Source: Agromyces fucosus (GTDB taxonomy: Bacteria > Actinomycetota > Actinomycetes > Actinomycetales > Microbacteriaceae). Taken from it: a stretch of 64,000 nucleotides of DNA. Every line of letters starts with the position of its first letter. The first letter of the stretch is position 1. The notes under the pieces are model-generated. The model was given only the letters and a program-made list of their open reading frames with translations. It did no database searches and was not told the origin of the DNA. Positions 7,229 through 17,123 of the stretch are shown here, one piece after another. The position numbers and the translations under genes are program-made. Location: the NCBI RefSeq assembly GCF_004134865.1, contig NZ_SDPO01000001.1:434001-498000 (forward strand), given 5' to 3'.

Positions 7229-8350
7229 TCAGAACAGCCCTGCGACGGCACCGATGACGAGGGTGGCGACGACACCGAGTGCGAGCACTCCGGCGGTCAC
7301 GGCGAGCACGAGCGGAACGTTCATGCCCTCCTTCTTCGGCGGGGCGATCATGGCGCGGGCTGCGCCCTGGGTGCTGATGGCGCGCGTCGCCGCGACGGGC
7401 GCCGCACCGGTGCCGACCTCTTCGATCTGATCGAAGAGGCGGTCGACGTCTGAGGAATCGATGCGGTTGGGATGGACGCCCGTCGCGCCGTACGAGCGCG
7501 GCAGGTCGATCGAACCCGTGGCGATGATCTCGCCGCTCGATGCGAGCGGAGCGCCGCTGAGCGAACCGTGGTCGGGCAGCGTCGGCAGGATCAGGGCGTT
7601 GGTCGTCGTCGGCACTCCATGGCTGACACCACCGCGAGACAGCATCTGGTCGAACGGCTCGGCCGTCTCGATCGGGGCGTTCAGCTGCGAGGTCCAGTGG
7701 CCGACAGCCGGCGACGGCGACGAGATCTCCTCGTCAGGGCGAACCGGATGCACCGGGCTCGCGGCCGCCGGGAAGGGGGCGACTCCCCCGGGCAGCTGCT
7801 GATGCGGCGCCGGGTCGTCGATCTCGTCGTCTTCGAGATCGAACTCGTCGAGCTGGTTCGCGTCGAGCATCGCTCGGAGTTCACGACGGGTGAGCGTTCG
7901 CTCGGGCGTCGTCGACTCGCCGAGGCCGAACTGCGGCGGTTGCGGCTGCTCGACGGCCGGCCGCGCGTATGCCGCGGCGGCCGCGGGCGGCTGGATCGGT
8001 ACCGCAGGAGCGGGAGCAGGAGCTACCGGACGCGGCGCGAACGGACTCTGCTGAGGCACCGCTGCGGGCGGAGCCGATGGGAACGACACCGCGGACTCGC
8101 CGAAGGTGCCGGCCGGGCGGGGTGCCGCGTACGCGGGACTCGTCGCGGCAACGGGCAACGAGGGCGCGGGCACGGACTGCGCCGGCGCGGGCGGGAGGGG
8201 TTGCTGCGGCGGGGCCGGAGGAAGGGCGTCGGCAACGGGTCGCGTCTGGCCGGCGGCATCCGGGGTCGCCGAAGGCTCCTGCTGCTCCAGCAGTCGCTCG
8301 CGTTCGCGCATTTCGCGGCGCGTCAGCGGCGGATCCTGCGACGACGTCAT
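7229..8350 (-). CDS. Proline/alanine-rich protein with one C-terminal membrane segment
   Basis: Function not recognised. The 373-residue protein has three parts. The N-terminal tail is charged ([17 protein letters not shown]). A long low-complexity middle is rich in Pro, Ala, Gln and Ser, with a second copy of the charged motif near the middle ([20 protein letters not shown]). A single C-terminal hydrophobic helix ([20 protein letters not shown]...) ends the protein, suggesting a tail-anchored topology with a disordered cytoplasmic domain. Its start overlaps the nadD stop by four bases (ATGA), so it is cotranslated. In other actinobacteria this slot between nadD and rsfS often holds a LytR-CpsA-Psr protein; this one has no such domain. 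Confidence 0.8.
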   Translation of the reverse strand: MTSSQDPPLTRREMRERERLLEQQEPSATPDAAGQTRPVADALPPAPPQQPLPPAPAQSVPAPSLPVAATSPAYAAPRPAGTFGESAVSFPSAPPAAVPQQSPFAPRPVAPAPAPAVPIQPPAAAAAYARPAVEQPQPPQFGLGESTTPERTLTRRELRAMLDANQLDEFDLEDDEIDDPAPHQQLPGGVAPFPAAASPVHPVRPDEEISSPSPAVGHWTSQLNAPIETAEPFDQMLSRGGVSHGVPTTTNALILPTLPDHGSLSGAPLASSGEIIATGSIDLPRSYGATGVHPNRIDSSDVDRLFDQIEEVGTGAAPVAATRAISTQGAARAMIAPPKKEGMNVPLVLAVTAGVLALGVVATLVIGAVAGLF

Positions 8351-8946
8351 TCGACACTCCGGTAGAGATGGTGCTTGGAGATGTACTGGACGACCCCATC
8401 GGGCACCAAGTACCACACCGGGAAACCCCGGCGCACCCTGCTCCGGCAATCGGTCGACGAAATCGCCAGAGCCGGAACTTCCAGCAAGCTTACGTCTTGC
8501 TCCGGCAATCCAGAAACAGAAAGCACATGTCCCGGACGACTCACAGCAACGAAGTGCGCGAGATCCCAGAGCTCCTGCACGTCTTTCCAGGAGAGGATCT
8601 GCGCGATCGCGTCGGCGCCGGTGATGAAGTAGAGATCGGCATCGGGGCGTTCGCGGCGGATGTCGCGGAGGGTGTCGATCGTGAACGTCGGCTTCTCGCG
8701 ATCGATGTCGACGCGGCTCACCGTGAACCTCGGGTTCGACGCCGTGGCGATGACGGTCATCAGATACCGATGCTCCGCCTGCGTGACGTTCGACTTGTAG
8801 CCCGGCTGGCCGGTCGGCACGAAGACGACCTCGTCGAGGTCGAGCGACTGCGCGACCTCACTCGCCGCGACCAGGTGACCGTGGTGGATGGGATCGAACG
8901 TTCCGCCCATGACTCCGATGCGAGGCCGGCGCTCCGCGACCGTCAT
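8347..8946 (-). CDS. nadD: Nicotinate-nucleotide adenylyltransferase NadD
   Basis: A 199-residue NadD, which transfers AMP from ATP to nicotinate mononucleotide to make deamido-NAD in NAD biosynthesis. The nucleotidyltransferase signature [18 protein letters not shown] carries the HxGH motif, and ISSTDCRSR near the C-terminus is the ISSTxxR motif. Length is normal. It follows a small membrane-protein gene by 16 bases and overlaps the next gene by ATGA, so the three genes form one transcript with rsfS. Confidence 0.96.
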   Translation of the reverse strand: MTVAERRPRIGVMGGTFDPIHHGHLVAASEVAQSLDLDEVVFVPTGQPGYKSNVTQAEHRYLMTVIATASNPRFTVSRVDIDREKPTFTIDTLRDIRRERPDADLYFITGADAIAQILSWKDVQELWDLAHFVAVSRPGHVLSVSGLPEQDVSLLEVPALAISSTDCRSRVRRGFPVWYLVPDGVVQYISKHHLYRSVE

Positions 8947-8962
8947 CGCGCGCTCGCCAGCC

Positions 8963-9184
8963 TCAGTGGCCGCCGTGCTCGTCTCCGGCGTGGCGCGCGG
9001 CGTACGCCGCGGCCTTGGCGGCGTGGCGGTTGGCCACGTCGCGGTACGAGGCGACGACGAACCCGAGGGCGGCGAAGATGGCGAGGGCGATGAGACCGTA
9101 GACCCAGGACTCCATCGGCAGCTCCCTCGCGTGCACCGTCTCGGTCAACACCGTCGCGGTCTGCACTGCGGTGACAAGGCTCAT
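8963..9184 (-). CDS. Small membrane protein of unknown function
   Basis: Up to 73 residues with one transmembrane helix ([20 protein letters not shown]), then a basic and histidine-containing cytoplasmic tail ending HAGDEHGGH. Two starts are possible. ATG 9184 has AAAGGA seven bases upstream and lies just downstream of a good -10 box. ATG 9115 has GAGGGAG six bases upstream and gives a 50-residue protein beginning MESWVYG. Homologues I recall from Microbacteriaceae resemble the shorter form. It is the first gene of the nadD-rsfS unit. No function can be assigned. Confidence 0.7.
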   Translation of the reverse strand: MSLVTAVQTATVLTETVHARELPMESWVYGLIALAIFAALGFVVASYRDVANRHAAKAAAYAARHAGDEHGGH

Positions 9185-9223
9185 TCGCCGTTCCTTTCGA
9201 ATCCTGCGGGTCGTGCTCCAGAC

Positions 9224-9229
9224 AGTCTA
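9224..9229 (-). promoter_or_regulatory. -10 box TAGACT for the nadD unit
   Basis: TAGACT on the minus strand just beyond the proA stop codon, about 40 bases before the small membrane gene's ATG. It fits the TANNNT consensus. No good TTGACA-like -35 is seen, common for actinobacterial housekeeping promoters. Confidence 0.5.
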
Positions 9230-9235
9230 GCGAGG

Positions 9236-10504
9236 TCAGCCGCGCACATGTCCGGCACCGCGCACGATCCACTTGGTGCTGGTCAGTTCGGGCAGTCCCA
9301 TCGGGCCGCGCGCGTGCAACTTCTGCGTGGAGATGCCGACCTCGGCACCGAATCCGAACTCGGCGCCGTCGGTGAACCTCGTCGACGCGTTCACCATGAC
9401 GGCGGCGGCATCGACCTCGTTGAGGAATCGCTCGGCGTTGCCGAGGTCGTTCGTCACGATCGACTCGGTGTGCTTCGTCGAATACCGGCGGATGTGCGCC
9501 ATCGCATCGTCGATCGAGTCCACGACGCCCACGGAGATGTCGAGCGACATGTGCTCTGTCGCCCAGTCCTCGTCGGTCACCGGCGCAACCTCCGGCCGGA
9601 TCGCCCGAACGCGCTCGTCGCCGTGCACGGTGACGCCGGATGCCTCGAGGCGCTCGATCACCGGCGGCAGCAGCCGTTCGGCCGAGCCGACGTGCACGAG
9701 CAGCGTCTCGAGCGCATTGCACACGCTCGGCCGCTGGGTCTTGGCGTTGTGCACGAGGTCGACCGCCCAGTCTTCACGAGCGCTCTCGTCGAGGAACATG
9801 TGCACCACGCCGGCGCCCGTCTCGATGACGGGCACCTTCGCCTCGTCGACGACGGCGCGGATGAGTCCGGCACTGCCGCGAGGGATCAGCACGTCGACGT
9901 AGTCGCGGGCCTGCATGAGGTGCCTGGCACCGGCTCGGCCGAAGTCGTCGACGGTCTGCACCGCGTCTGACGGCAGTCGGGCCGCATCGAGTGCGTCGCG
10001 GAGCACGCCGAGCAGCACCCGGTTTGTCTGCTCGGCGGCCGTGCCGCCGCGGAGGACCACGGCGTTGCCGCTCTTCAGTGCGAGCACGGCGATGTCGATC
10101 GTGACGTTGGGTCGTGCCTCGTAGATGGCGCCGATGACGCCGAGGGGCACCCGGATCTGGTCGATGCGCACGCCGTTGGGCAGGGAGCGACCGCTCACCG
10201 TGTCGCCCACCGGGTCGGTGAGTCCGATGACCTCGCGCACCGCGTCGGAGAGTGCGGCCACGCGCCGTTCGTCGAGTGCGAGTCGATCGAGCAGCCCGGA
10301 GCCGAGACCGCCCAAGCGACCGGCTTCGAGGTCGAGTGCGTTCGCCGCGATGATCTCGGCCGAGCGCGCGGCGAGGAGCACCGCCACCTGCTCGAGCGCG
10401 GCGTCCTTCTCGGCGGTCGAGGCGCGGGCGAGGCGCCGTGAGGCGTCCTTCGCCGCGGCGAGACGGGCGTCGATCACCGAGACGTCGAGGTCGGGCTGCT
10501 CCAT
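9236..10504 (-). CDS. proA: Gamma-glutamyl phosphate reductase ProA
   Basis: A 422-residue ProA, the NADPH-dependent second step of proline synthesis that turns glutamyl-5-phosphate into glutamate semialdehyde. The aldehyde-dehydrogenase-like fold shows IYEARPNVTIDIAVLALKSG and the catalytic cysteine in KTQRPSVCNALETLLVH. Near the C-terminus, FGFGAEVGISTQKLHARGP is the family signature. It follows proB by 10 bases on the same strand, placing both proline steps side by side. A TAGGCT box 7 bases before the ATG, overlapping the proB stop, could also give it a leaderless transcript. Confidence 0.97.
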   Translation of the reverse strand: MEQPDLDVSVIDARLAAAKDASRRLARASTAEKDAALEQVAVLLAARSAEIIAANALDLEAGRLGGLGSGLLDRLALDERRVAALSDAVREVIGLTDPVGDTVSGRSLPNGVRIDQIRVPLGVIGAIYEARPNVTIDIAVLALKSGNAVVLRGGTAAEQTNRVLLGVLRDALDAARLPSDAVQTVDDFGRAGARHLMQARDYVDVLIPRGSAGLIRAVVDEAKVPVIETGAGVVHMFLDESAREDWAVDLVHNAKTQRPSVCNALETLLVHVGSAERLLPPVIERLEASGVTVHGDERVRAIRPEVAPVTDEDWATEHMSLDISVGVVDSIDDAMAHIRRYSTKHTESIVTNDLGNAERFLNEVDAAAVMVNASTRFTDGAEFGFGAEVGISTQKLHARGPMGLPELTSTKWIVRGAGHVRG

Positions 10505-10511
10505 GCCCCCA

Positions 10512-10517
10512 AGCCTA
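10512..10517 (-). promoter_or_regulatory. Candidate -10 box TAGGCT for proA, embedding the proB stop codon
   Basis: The minus-strand hexamer TAGGCT begins with the proB TAG stop and lies 7 bases before the proA ATG, the spacing expected of a leaderless actinobacterial promoter. A GGGGG run between them could instead be a ribosome site. Confidence 0.45.
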
Positions 10518-11333
10518 GGCGAGCGGCGTGTCGCGCTCCGCCGTGTGACGCGGCGGCACGGGATCGAACCAGGTGCCGATGTCGTGCCCCGCGAGTGCCT
10601 CCGCCACGAGCGGCGTCGCCGTGATCAGCACGGCGGTGCCCGCTTCGGCCGCGATGCGAGCCGCCGAGACCTTCGTCTCCGCTCCCCCGGTGCCGACGCC
10701 GGCGCGACCCGCGGAACCGATTTCGACGCCGGCCAGTTCGTCGCCGTACGGCACGTGTTCGATACGACGCGCGCCCTCGAGGTGCGGCGGCTTCGTGTAG
10801 AGCGCGTCGACGTCGGAGAGGAGCACGAGGAGGTCGGCGCCGATGAGCTCGGCGACGAGGGCTGCGAGGCGGTCGTTGTCGCCGAAGCGGATCTCGTGCG
10901 TTGCGACGGTGTCGTTCTCGTTGACGATCGGGAGGATGCGGAGGGCGAGCAGCCGGTCCATCGCACGCTGGGCATTCGATCGGGGGGTGGAGTTCTCGAG
11001 GTCGCCCGCCGTGAGCAGCACCTGGCCGGCGAGCACGCCGTAGCGGTCGAGGCTCGTCTGGTAGCGCCACATGAGCACGTTCTGACCGACCGCCGCCGCG
11101 GCCTGCTGGGTCGCGAGGTCGGTCGGTCGCCCGTCGAGGCTCAGGAACGGGATGGCCGTCGCGATCGCTCCGGATGAGACGAGCACGATCTCTGCGCCCC
11201 TCGCGTGCGCAGCCGCGAGCGCATCGACGAGTGGCCCGATCTGATCGGAGTTCTCACCGCTGATCGACGAGGAGCCGACCTTGACGACGATGCGCGACGA
11301 TGCGGGGACCTCTGCTCGGCTGGCGGGGGTCAT
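10515..11333 (-). CDS. proB: Glutamate 5-kinase ProB (short form, no PUA domain)
   Basis: A 272-residue glutamate 5-kinase that makes gamma-glutamyl phosphate for proline synthesis. The amino-acid-kinase domain is complete: [28 protein letters not shown], then [29 protein letters not shown] (here split as two motifs) and [20 protein letters not shown]. The protein ends soon after, so the ~100-residue C-terminal PUA domain of the E. coli enzyme is missing. ATG 11333 overlaps the obg stop codon by ATGA. Proline feedback inhibition lies in the kinase domain and may persist. Confidence 0.95.
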   Translation of the reverse strand: MTPASRAEVPASSRIVVKVGSSSISGENSDQIGPLVDALAAAHARGAEIVLVSSGAIATAIPFLSLDGRPTDLATQQAAAAVGQNVLMWRYQTSLDRYGVLAGQVLLTAGDLENSTPRSNAQRAMDRLLALRILPIVNENDTVATHEIRFGDNDRLAALVAELIGADLLVLLSDVDALYTKPPHLEGARRIEHVPYGDELAGVEIGSAGRAGVGTGGAETKVSAARIAAEAGTAVLITATPLVAEALAGHDIGTWFDPVPPRHTAERDTPLA

Positions 11334-12907
11334 TCCCGATCCTCGCCGTTCGAGTCCTTCCCGGCCTCGGCACCTGCAGCGGCCTCGGCGTCGGTCTGCT
11401 CGTCGAGCTCGGTCCACATGCCCGCGGTGCGCTCGCGCTCGAGTTCGGCCCGGGCCTCCGCCTTGGCGTCCATGCGCTCGTAGTACTCGCTGCGTCGCTG
11501 GGCACGCGTGGCGCGACGGTTCTCGTCGAGGCGGACGTCGGTGCCGCGCGGTGCCGTGATGAGCTCGGCCGTCGAGGTGAGCGTGGGCTCCCAGTCGAAG
11601 ACGACACCCGAGCCCTTGCCGATCACGACGGTCGAACCGGCGTCAGCGCCGGCGCGAACGAGGGCATCTTCGACACCGAGCTTCGCCAGGCGGTCGGCGA
11701 GGAACCCGACGGCCTCGTCGTTCGTGAAGTCGGTCTGCTGGACCCAGCGTTCGGGCTTGTGGCCGAGCACGCGGTACATGGTGCCGTAGCTGCCGCCCTC
11801 TGCGCGCACGGTGAAGCCGGGGTCGTTGGAGGCCTTCGGCCGCATGACGATGCGCTCGGGTGCCGGCGGTGTCGCGGCTTCGGCCTCTGCACGGGCGGTG
11901 CCGACGAGCTCGCCCAGGGCGAACCCGAGCTGGCGCAGGCCCTCGTGGCTGACGGTCGAGATCTCGAACACGCGGTAGCCGCGCGACTCGAGGTCGGGGC
12001 GCACGAACTCGGCCAGCTCCCGTGCCTCGGGTACGTCGATCTTGTTGAGCGCGATGATCTGCGGGCGCTCGAGGAGCGGCAGCTGCCCGTCGGGCACCGG
12101 GTAGGCGGCGAGCTCCGCGAGGATGACCTCGAGGTCGGAAATCGGGTCGCGGCCCGGTTCGAGCGTGGCGCAGTCCAGCACGTGCAGCAGGGCGGAGCAT
12201 CGCTCCACGTGCCGGAGGAACTCGAGGCCGAGGCCCTTGCCCTCGCTGGCGCCCTCGATGAGCCCGGGAACGTCGGCGACCGTGAACCGGTGGTCGCCGG
12301 CCTGGACGACGCCGAGGTTCGGGTGCAGCGTCGTGAAGGGGTAGTCGGCGATCTTCGGCCGCGCGGCGGACATGGCGGCGATCAGGCTCGACTTGCCGGC
12401 CGACGGGTAGCCGACGAGCGCGACGTCGGCGATGGACTTGAGCTCGAGCGTGATGTCGACCTCGTCGCCGAGGGTGCCGAGCAGCGCGAAGCCCGGGGCC
12501 TTGCGCTTCGTGGTCGCGAGGGCGGCGTTGCCGAGGCCTCCGAGGCCTCCGGCCGCCGCGACGAAGCGGGCGCCGGGCTCGGTGAGGTCGGCGAGTTCGA
12601 CGCCGTCGGTGCTCTTGACGACGGTGCCCACGGGCACGGGCAGTTCGAGGGTCTCGCCGACGGCGCCGGCGCGGTGGTCGCCCATGCCGGGCTGGCCGTT
12701 CGCGGAGGAGCGGTGCGGTCGCCCGTGGTAGCCGAGCAGCGTCGTCACCTGGGGGTCGGCGATGAGCACGATGTCGCCGCCGTTGCCGCCGTTGCCGCCG
12801 TCGGGACCGGCGAGCGGCTTGAACTTCTCACGGCGGACGGAGACGCATCCGTTCCCGCCGTGACCTGCACGCAGGAACAGCGTCACCTCGTCGACGAAGC
12901 TGACCAT
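11330..12907 (-). CDS. obg: GTPase Obg (CgtA)
   Basis: A 525-residue Obg GTPase, an essential factor for 50S ribosome assembly and stress control. The glycine-rich Obg fold comes first ([19 protein letters not shown], with GGNGGNGGD repeats). The G domain follows with P-loop [12 protein letters not shown], switch-[18 protein letters not shown] and NKID. Next comes an OCT domain ([15 protein letters not shown]), then an acidic and charged tail typical of actinobacterial Obg. GGAGAG precedes the ATG. A strong hairpin separates it from rpmA upstream, so it probably has its own promoter; proB is translationally coupled behind it. Confidence 0.97.
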   Translation of the reverse strand: MVSFVDEVTLFLRAGHGGNGCVSVRREKFKPLAGPDGGNGGNGGDIVLIADPQVTTLLGYHGRPHRSSANGQPGMGDHRAGAVGETLELPVPVGTVVKSTDGVELADLTEPGARFVAAAGGLGGLGNAALATTKRKAPGFALLGTLGDEVDITLELKSIADVALVGYPSAGKSSLIAAMSAARPKIADYPFTTLHPNLGVVQAGDHRFTVADVPGLIEGASEGKGLGLEFLRHVERCSALLHVLDCATLEPGRDPISDLEVILAELAAYPVPDGQLPLLERPQIIALNKIDVPEARELAEFVRPDLESRGYRVFEISTVSHEGLRQLGFALGELVGTARAEAEAATPPAPERIVMRPKASNDPGFTVRAEGGSYGTMYRVLGHKPERWVQQTDFTNDEAVGFLADRLAKLGVEDALVRAGADAGSTVVIGKGSGVVFDWEPTLTSTAELITAPRGTDVRLDENRRATRAQRRSEYYERMDAKAEARAELERERTAGMWTELDEQTDAEAAAGAEAGKDSNGEDRE

Positions 12908-12935
12908 GCTGCACTCTCCAAACCCAGTAAAACAC

Positions 12936-12963
12936 GTGAGGGCGGGCCGAAGCCCGCCCTCAC
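12936..12963 (-). terminator. Terminator of rplU-rpmA
   Basis: A perfect 12-bp stem GTGAGGGCGGGC / GCCCGCCCTCAC with a CGAA loop, 16 bases after the rpmA stop. On the minus strand a GTGTTTTAC sequence follows. It probably ends or attenuates the ribosomal-protein transcript before obg. Confidence 0.75.
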
Positions 12964-12979
12964 GATGAAGGTCGATCGA

Positions 12980-13237
12980 CTATTCGCCGACCGCCACGAT
13001 GTTGACGACCTTGCGGCCGCCCTTGTTGCCGAACTGCACTGCACCGGCCTCGAGCGCGAACAGGGTGTCGTCGCCACCGCGACCGACGCCTGCGCCCGGG
13101 TGGAAGTGCGTGCCGCGCTGGCGGACGATGATCTCGCCTGCGCCGACGACCTGGCCACCGAAGCGCTTCACGCCGAGGCGCTGCGCGTTGGAGTCACGAC
13201 CGTTGCGAGTGGAGCTAGCTCCCTTTTTGTGTGCCAT
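12980..13237 (-). CDS. rpmA: 50S ribosomal protein L27
   Basis: An 85-residue L27, whose N-terminal tail reaches the peptidyl-transferase centre. It shows the invariant start [20 protein letters not shown] and the [15 protein letters not shown] core. There is no cleavable N-terminal extension of the Firmicute type. It lies 19 bases behind rplU, the standard L21-L27 pair, with a terminator after it. Confidence 0.98.
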   Translation of the reverse strand: MAHKKGASSTRNGRDSNAQRLGVKRFGGQVVGAGEIIVRQRGTHFHPGAGVGRGGDDTLFALEAGAVQFGNKGGRKVVNIVAVGE

Positions 13238-13256
13238 TAGCTGCTCTCCTCAGGCT

Positions 13257-13565
13257 CTACTTGATTCCGGTGACCTTGACGCGCGTGAGGTCCTGACGGT
13301 GCCCCTGGCGCTTCTTGTATCCGGTCTTGTTCTTGAACTTCTGGATCACGATCTTCGGACCGCGGAGGTCGTTGAGGACCTCGGCCGTGACCGTGACCTT
13401 CTCGAGCGCCTTGGCGTCGGAGGTGATCTTGTCGCCGTCGACGAGGAGCACCGCGGCGAGCTTGACGTTTCCGTCCTTGTCTGCCTTGATGCGGTCCATC
13501 GTCACGATGGTGCCGACTTCGACCTTCTCCTGCCGACCGCCGGCGCGCACTACTGCGTAAACCAC
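13257..13565 (-). CDS. rplU: 50S ribosomal protein L21
   Basis: A 102-residue L21 that binds 23S rRNA. Recognisable are [19 protein letters not shown] at the N-terminus and the basic [16 protein letters not shown] loop near the C-terminus. Translation starts at GTG. About 190 bases of untranslated sequence lie upstream with no certain promoter; it may be a regulatory leader, as is common for ribosomal-protein operons, but I could not fold it into a known motif. Confidence 0.98.
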   Translation of the reverse strand: MVYAVVRAGGRQEKVEVGTIVTMDRIKADKDGNVKLAAVLLVDGDKITSDAKALEKVTVTAEVLNDLRGPKIVIQKFKNKTGYKKRQGHRQDLTRVKVTGIK

Positions 13566-13820
13566 TACTCGTACCTATCTCTGGGGAACCCGAGGGGCTC
13601 CGACTGTCTGATGGGGTGTCACTGCGCGGTCGCCCCAGCGGGAAGAAGGGTGGTGACTGGCAGAAAACTGATGTGCAGGCGATTCTGGAGCTCGGAGAAC
13701 CGAACACCGGAGACCTACGGGTGGGCGCACCGTGATAAGCGGCGGCACCAACGGTCGAGTTTACCGGATCTCGGGGGGCCGGTCAAACGCACTCCACCGG
13801 CGAGTCGCACTCGTCACGCG

Positions 13821-13826
13821 TAGGAT
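13821..13826 (+). promoter_or_regulatory. Leaderless-type -10 box TAGGAT
   Basis: TAGGAT ends 6 bases before the ATG of the DUF4031 gene, so transcription would begin at or next to the start codon. There is no ribosome-binding site, as expected for leaderless translation. Confidence 0.65.
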
Positions 13827-13832
13827 CGGCGC

Positions 13833-14126
13833 ATGACCGTGCTCATCGACACGCCGCTCTGGCCGAAGCACGGCACCGTCTGGGCGCACCTCGTCAGCGA
13901 CGAGTCGATCAGCGAACTCCGGGAGTTCGCTGAGAGGACGGGACTGCCGCCGAGATCGTTCGACCTCGACCACTACGACGTCCCAATCGAACGCTACGAC
14001 GACCTCGTCGCCGCAGGCGCCGAGCCGGTCTCGCCGAGGGAGCTCGTCGAGCGCCTTCGGCGAAGCGGACTGCGCGTCACGCCGCGTGAACGGCGTGAGC
14101 GCGCAGCCCGGACATCACTCGGCTGA
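13833..14126 (+). CDS. DUF4031 domain protein
   Basis: A 97-residue protein of the actinobacterial DUF4031 family, function unknown. It is diagnosed by the opening MTVLIDTPLWPKHGTVWAHL and DLDHYDVPIERYDDLVAAGA (the conserved 'R.FDLDHYDVP..RYDELV.AGA' block). It is small, soluble and mixed alpha/beta, ending in a basic helix. It is transcribed toward the RNase E/G gene, and the two coding regions overlap tail to tail by 12 bases. A TAGGAT box directly upstream suggests a leaderless mRNA. Confidence 0.85.
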   Translation: MTVLIDTPLWPKHGTVWAHLVSDESISELREFAERTGLPPRSFDLDHYDVPIERYDDLVAAGAEPVSPRELVERLRRSGLRVTPRERRERAARTSLG

Positions 14127-16862
14127 GTCGGATGCCGCGGAGTCGCCGGAGCCGTCGGCCCTGGTGATCACGGGCTGGCCGCCGGCCGTCGTGCTGAGCG
14201 CAGCGGTGGAGACGCGACGACTGCGCGTGCGCCCCTCTCCCGCCTTCTTCGGAGCGGGCAGCGCGTCGAGCACCGAGTCGAGGAGCACCTCGGTCTCGGC
14301 GACCCGTACCGGGCGCTTGCGCGAGACCGGGGGAACCGGCAGGTCGAGGATCGGCGGGATCTCTGCCGACGGCGGTGCCGCCGGCGCCTCGACCGGCGGA
14401 GCAACGTCAGCCGATGCGGCGGCGGCCGGCTCGGCGTCGGACTCGGGAGCTGCAGTCGCTGCCGCCTGATCCTGCGACACCCTGCGGTGACGACCGCGAC
14501 GGCGGCCACCTCCCGAGGTCTCGGCCGGCTTCTCGTCGGCGTCGGCCTTCGGTGCGCGACCGGCGTCGGCCGTGGCAGCGGGCTGCTCGCCCGCGACATC
14601 CGCTGCAGGCTCTTCGGCCTTGTGCTCGGTGTGCGGAATCGTCGACGCGGCGATCTGCGCGAGCGCGTTCTTCACGTCGTCGGTGATCGCATGGGTTCCG
14701 GTGTGGGCCTTCGGCTCGGCGGGAGCCTGCGCGGGCTGCTGCTGGTTGCCGCCACGACCGCGACCGCGGCGCTCGGGCTGCTGCGACTGCTGGGCGCTGC
14801 GGTGCTTCACGACGGGCTCGTGGTGCACGATGATGCCGCGACCGGCGCAGATGTCGCACGGCTCGCTGAACGACTCGAGGAGGCCGAGCCCCAGCTTCTT
14901 GCGGGTCATCTGCACGAGGCCGAGCGAGGTGACCTCGGCGACCTGGTGCTTCGTGCGGTCGCGAGAGAGGCACTCGACCAGACGACGCAGCACGAGGTCG
15001 CGGTTGGACTCGAGCACCATGTCGATGAAGTCGACGACGATGATGCCGCCGATGTCGCGCAGGCGGAGCTGGCGCACGATCTCTTCAGCCGCTTCGAGGT
15101 TGTTCTTCGTGACGGTCTCTTCGAGGTTGCCGCCGGAGCCGACGAACTTGCCCGTGTTGACGTCGACGACCGTCATCGCCTCGGTGCGGTCGATGACGAG
15201 CGAACCGCCGGAGGGCAGCCAGACCTTGCGGTCGAGCGCCTTCTCGATCTGCTCGCTGATGCGGAACTCGTCGAAGGAGTCGCGCTCACCGGCATACGCC
15301 TCGACGCGCTCGAGCAGGTCGGGGGCGACCGCGCGAAGGTACCGCTCGATCGTCTGGCGAGCCTCGTCGCCCTCGATGACCATCTTCTGGAAGTCCTCGT
15401 TGAAGACGTCGCGGACGATCTTGATGAGCAGGTCGGGCTCGGAGTGCAGGAGCGCCGGCGCCTGGACCTTCTCGAGCTGGGTCGAGATGTCGGCCCACTG
15501 CGCGATGAGGCGGTTCACGTCGAGGGTGAGCTGCTCTTCGGTCGCGCCCTCGGCCGCGGTGCGCACGATGACGCCCTGGTTGTCGGGCAGCACCTCTTTG
15601 AGGATCTTCTTGAGGCGCGCGCGCTCGGTGTCGGGCAGCTTGCGGCTGATGCCGTTCATCGAGCCGTTGGGCACGTACACGAGGTAGCGGCCGGGCAGCG
15701 AGACCTGGCTCGTCAGTCGGGCGCCCTTGTGGCCGACCGGGTCCTTCGTGACCTGCACGAGCACGCGGTCGCCGGGCTTGAGCGCGAGCTCGATGCGGCG
15801 GGGCTGGTTCTTCTCGCCGTTCTCGGCGGCGGCATCCCAGTCGACCTCGCCCGAGTACAGCACGGCGTTGCGGCCGCGGCCGATGTCGACGAATGCGGCC
15901 TCCATGCTCGGCAGCACGTTCTGCACGCGGCCGAGGTAGACGTTGCCGATGAGCGATGCTTCCTGGTTGCGCGCGACGTAGTGCTCGACGAGCACGCCGT
16001 CTTCGAGCACGCCGATTTGGATCCGGCCGCCCTTCTCGCGTACGACCATCGACCGGTCGACGGACTCGCGACGTGCCAGGAACTCGGCCTCGGTGATCAC
16101 CGCGCGGCGACGGCCGGCATCGCGACCGTCGCGACGACGCTGCTTCTTCGCCTCGAGTCGCGTCGAGCCCTTGACCTTCTGGGGCTCGGTGATGAGCTCG
16201 ACCTCGCGCGGCCGGCGCACCTTGACGACGGTGTTGGCGGGCTCGTCGGTGTTGGCGCGGCCCTCTTCGCCGCTGCGACGGCGCGTACGCCGACGAACGG
16301 TCGACGATTCGTCGTCGTCTCGCTCGCGGCTGCCCGCTCGCTCGTCACGGGCCGACTCGCGAGCGCCCCGGTCGCCGCCCCGCTCGTCACGGCCGCCGCG
16401 GTCGTCACGACCGGTGCGCTCGTCGCGGTCGTCGCGATCGAAGCCCACGAGCACCGGCGGTGCGTGGAAGATCAGCGACGTCGTCGTGAGCGTCGCGGGG
16501 ATCGGCGAGACCTCGACGGCCTCGACCACGGCTTCGACGTCGACCTCGACGGTCGCAGCCGATGCGTCGGGACCCTCCGCGGCGGCCGGCACGACGTCGG
16601 ACGTCGCGGTCGGGTTCGTCGCGGGCGGGGTCGCCGCAGCCGCGTCGACGCTCGTGGCGTCGGCCGGCTCGGGAGCGACCGGCGCCGCGGCATCCGCAGT
16701 CTGGGCCACCGGCACCGCCGGCACCTCGACCTCGGGCGTCACGCGGGGTTCGACCGTCTTCGCGCGACTCGCGCGCCGCGCGCCGAAGAGGCCTCCGCGT
16801 CGCCGTGCCCCGCCGCTGCCGGCCTCGGGTTCGTTCGTGTTCTTCTCGTTGCCTTCCACCAT
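14115..16862 (-). CDS. rne: Ribonuclease E/G family endoribonuclease
   Basis: A 915-residue RNase E/G that cuts single-stranded A/U-rich RNA in mRNA decay and rRNA/tRNA maturation. Residues ~1-290 are a low-complexity, highly charged arm, common in actinobacterial RNase E. The catalytic core includes the S1-like part (NVYLGRVQNVLPSMEAAFVD), the DNase-I-like metal site EAMTVVDVNTGKFVG with IVVDFIDM, and the zinc-link EPCDICAGRG. The C-terminal ~200 residues are again disordered (Ala/Pro/Glu, RGRGG). It thus has the actinobacterial layout with arms at both ends. Its 3' end overlaps the convergent DUF4031 gene, and it is divergent from the VKOR gene. Confidence 0.95.
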   Translation of the reverse strand: MVEGNEKNTNEPEAGSGGARRRGGLFGARRASRAKTVEPRVTPEVEVPAVPVAQTADAAAPVAPEPADATSVDAAAATPPATNPTATSDVVPAAAEGPDASAATVEVDVEAVVEAVEVSPIPATLTTTSLIFHAPPVLVGFDRDDRDERTGRDDRGGRDERGGDRGARESARDERAGSRERDDDESSTVRRRTRRRSGEEGRANTDEPANTVVKVRRPREVELITEPQKVKGSTRLEAKKQRRRDGRDAGRRRAVITEAEFLARRESVDRSMVVREKGGRIQIGVLEDGVLVEHYVARNQEASLIGNVYLGRVQNVLPSMEAAFVDIGRGRNAVLYSGEVDWDAAAENGEKNQPRRIELALKPGDRVLVQVTKDPVGHKGARLTSQVSLPGRYLVYVPNGSMNGISRKLPDTERARLKKILKEVLPDNQGVIVRTAAEGATEEQLTLDVNRLIAQWADISTQLEKVQAPALLHSEPDLLIKIVRDVFNEDFQKMVIEGDEARQTIERYLRAVAPDLLERVEAYAGERDSFDEFRISEQIEKALDRKVWLPSGGSLVIDRTEAMTVVDVNTGKFVGSGGNLEETVTKNNLEAAEEIVRQLRLRDIGGIIVVDFIDMVLESNRDLVLRRLVECLSRDRTKHQVAEVTSLGLVQMTRKKLGLGLLESFSEPCDICAGRGIIVHHEPVVKHRSAQQSQQPERRGRGRGGNQQQPAQAPAEPKAHTGTHAITDDVKNALAQIAASTIPHTEHKAEEPAADVAGEQPAATADAGRAPKADADEKPAETSGGGRRRGRHRRVSQDQAAATAAPESDAEPAAAASADVAPPVEAPAAPPSAEIPPILDLPVPPVSRKRPVRVAETEVLLDSVLDALPAPKKAGEGRTRSRRVSTAALSTTAGGQPVITRADGSGDSAASDSAE

Positions 16863-17123
16863 CTCTGGTGCACTCCTACGCCGGTTCCGACAGCCGCGCC
16901 GTCGTCCCGTACTCGTCTGGAGCAGCTCCGCGCGTGCGCCGAGCCGCCGAATCCTTCATTACTGCGACCGGCAGGTTGCCTGTGTCGCCACGTCTTGCGG
17001 TGCCTTCACCGCCTACTCGGATGCGCTGCATCCTCAAAGCCCTCATTGGCGTCGTGCCGGGCGCGGCCCGGACGACTCCTTCGATTATCGCATGCTCTCG
17101 CAGCTGAGGGCGGAATCGGCATG

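Noticed and set aside
13566-13832. A defined ribosomal-protein leader motif or promoter upstream of rplU
   Set aside because: TATCAC and TCGACC elements are present but the spacing is wrong, and I could not match a known L21 leader structure.
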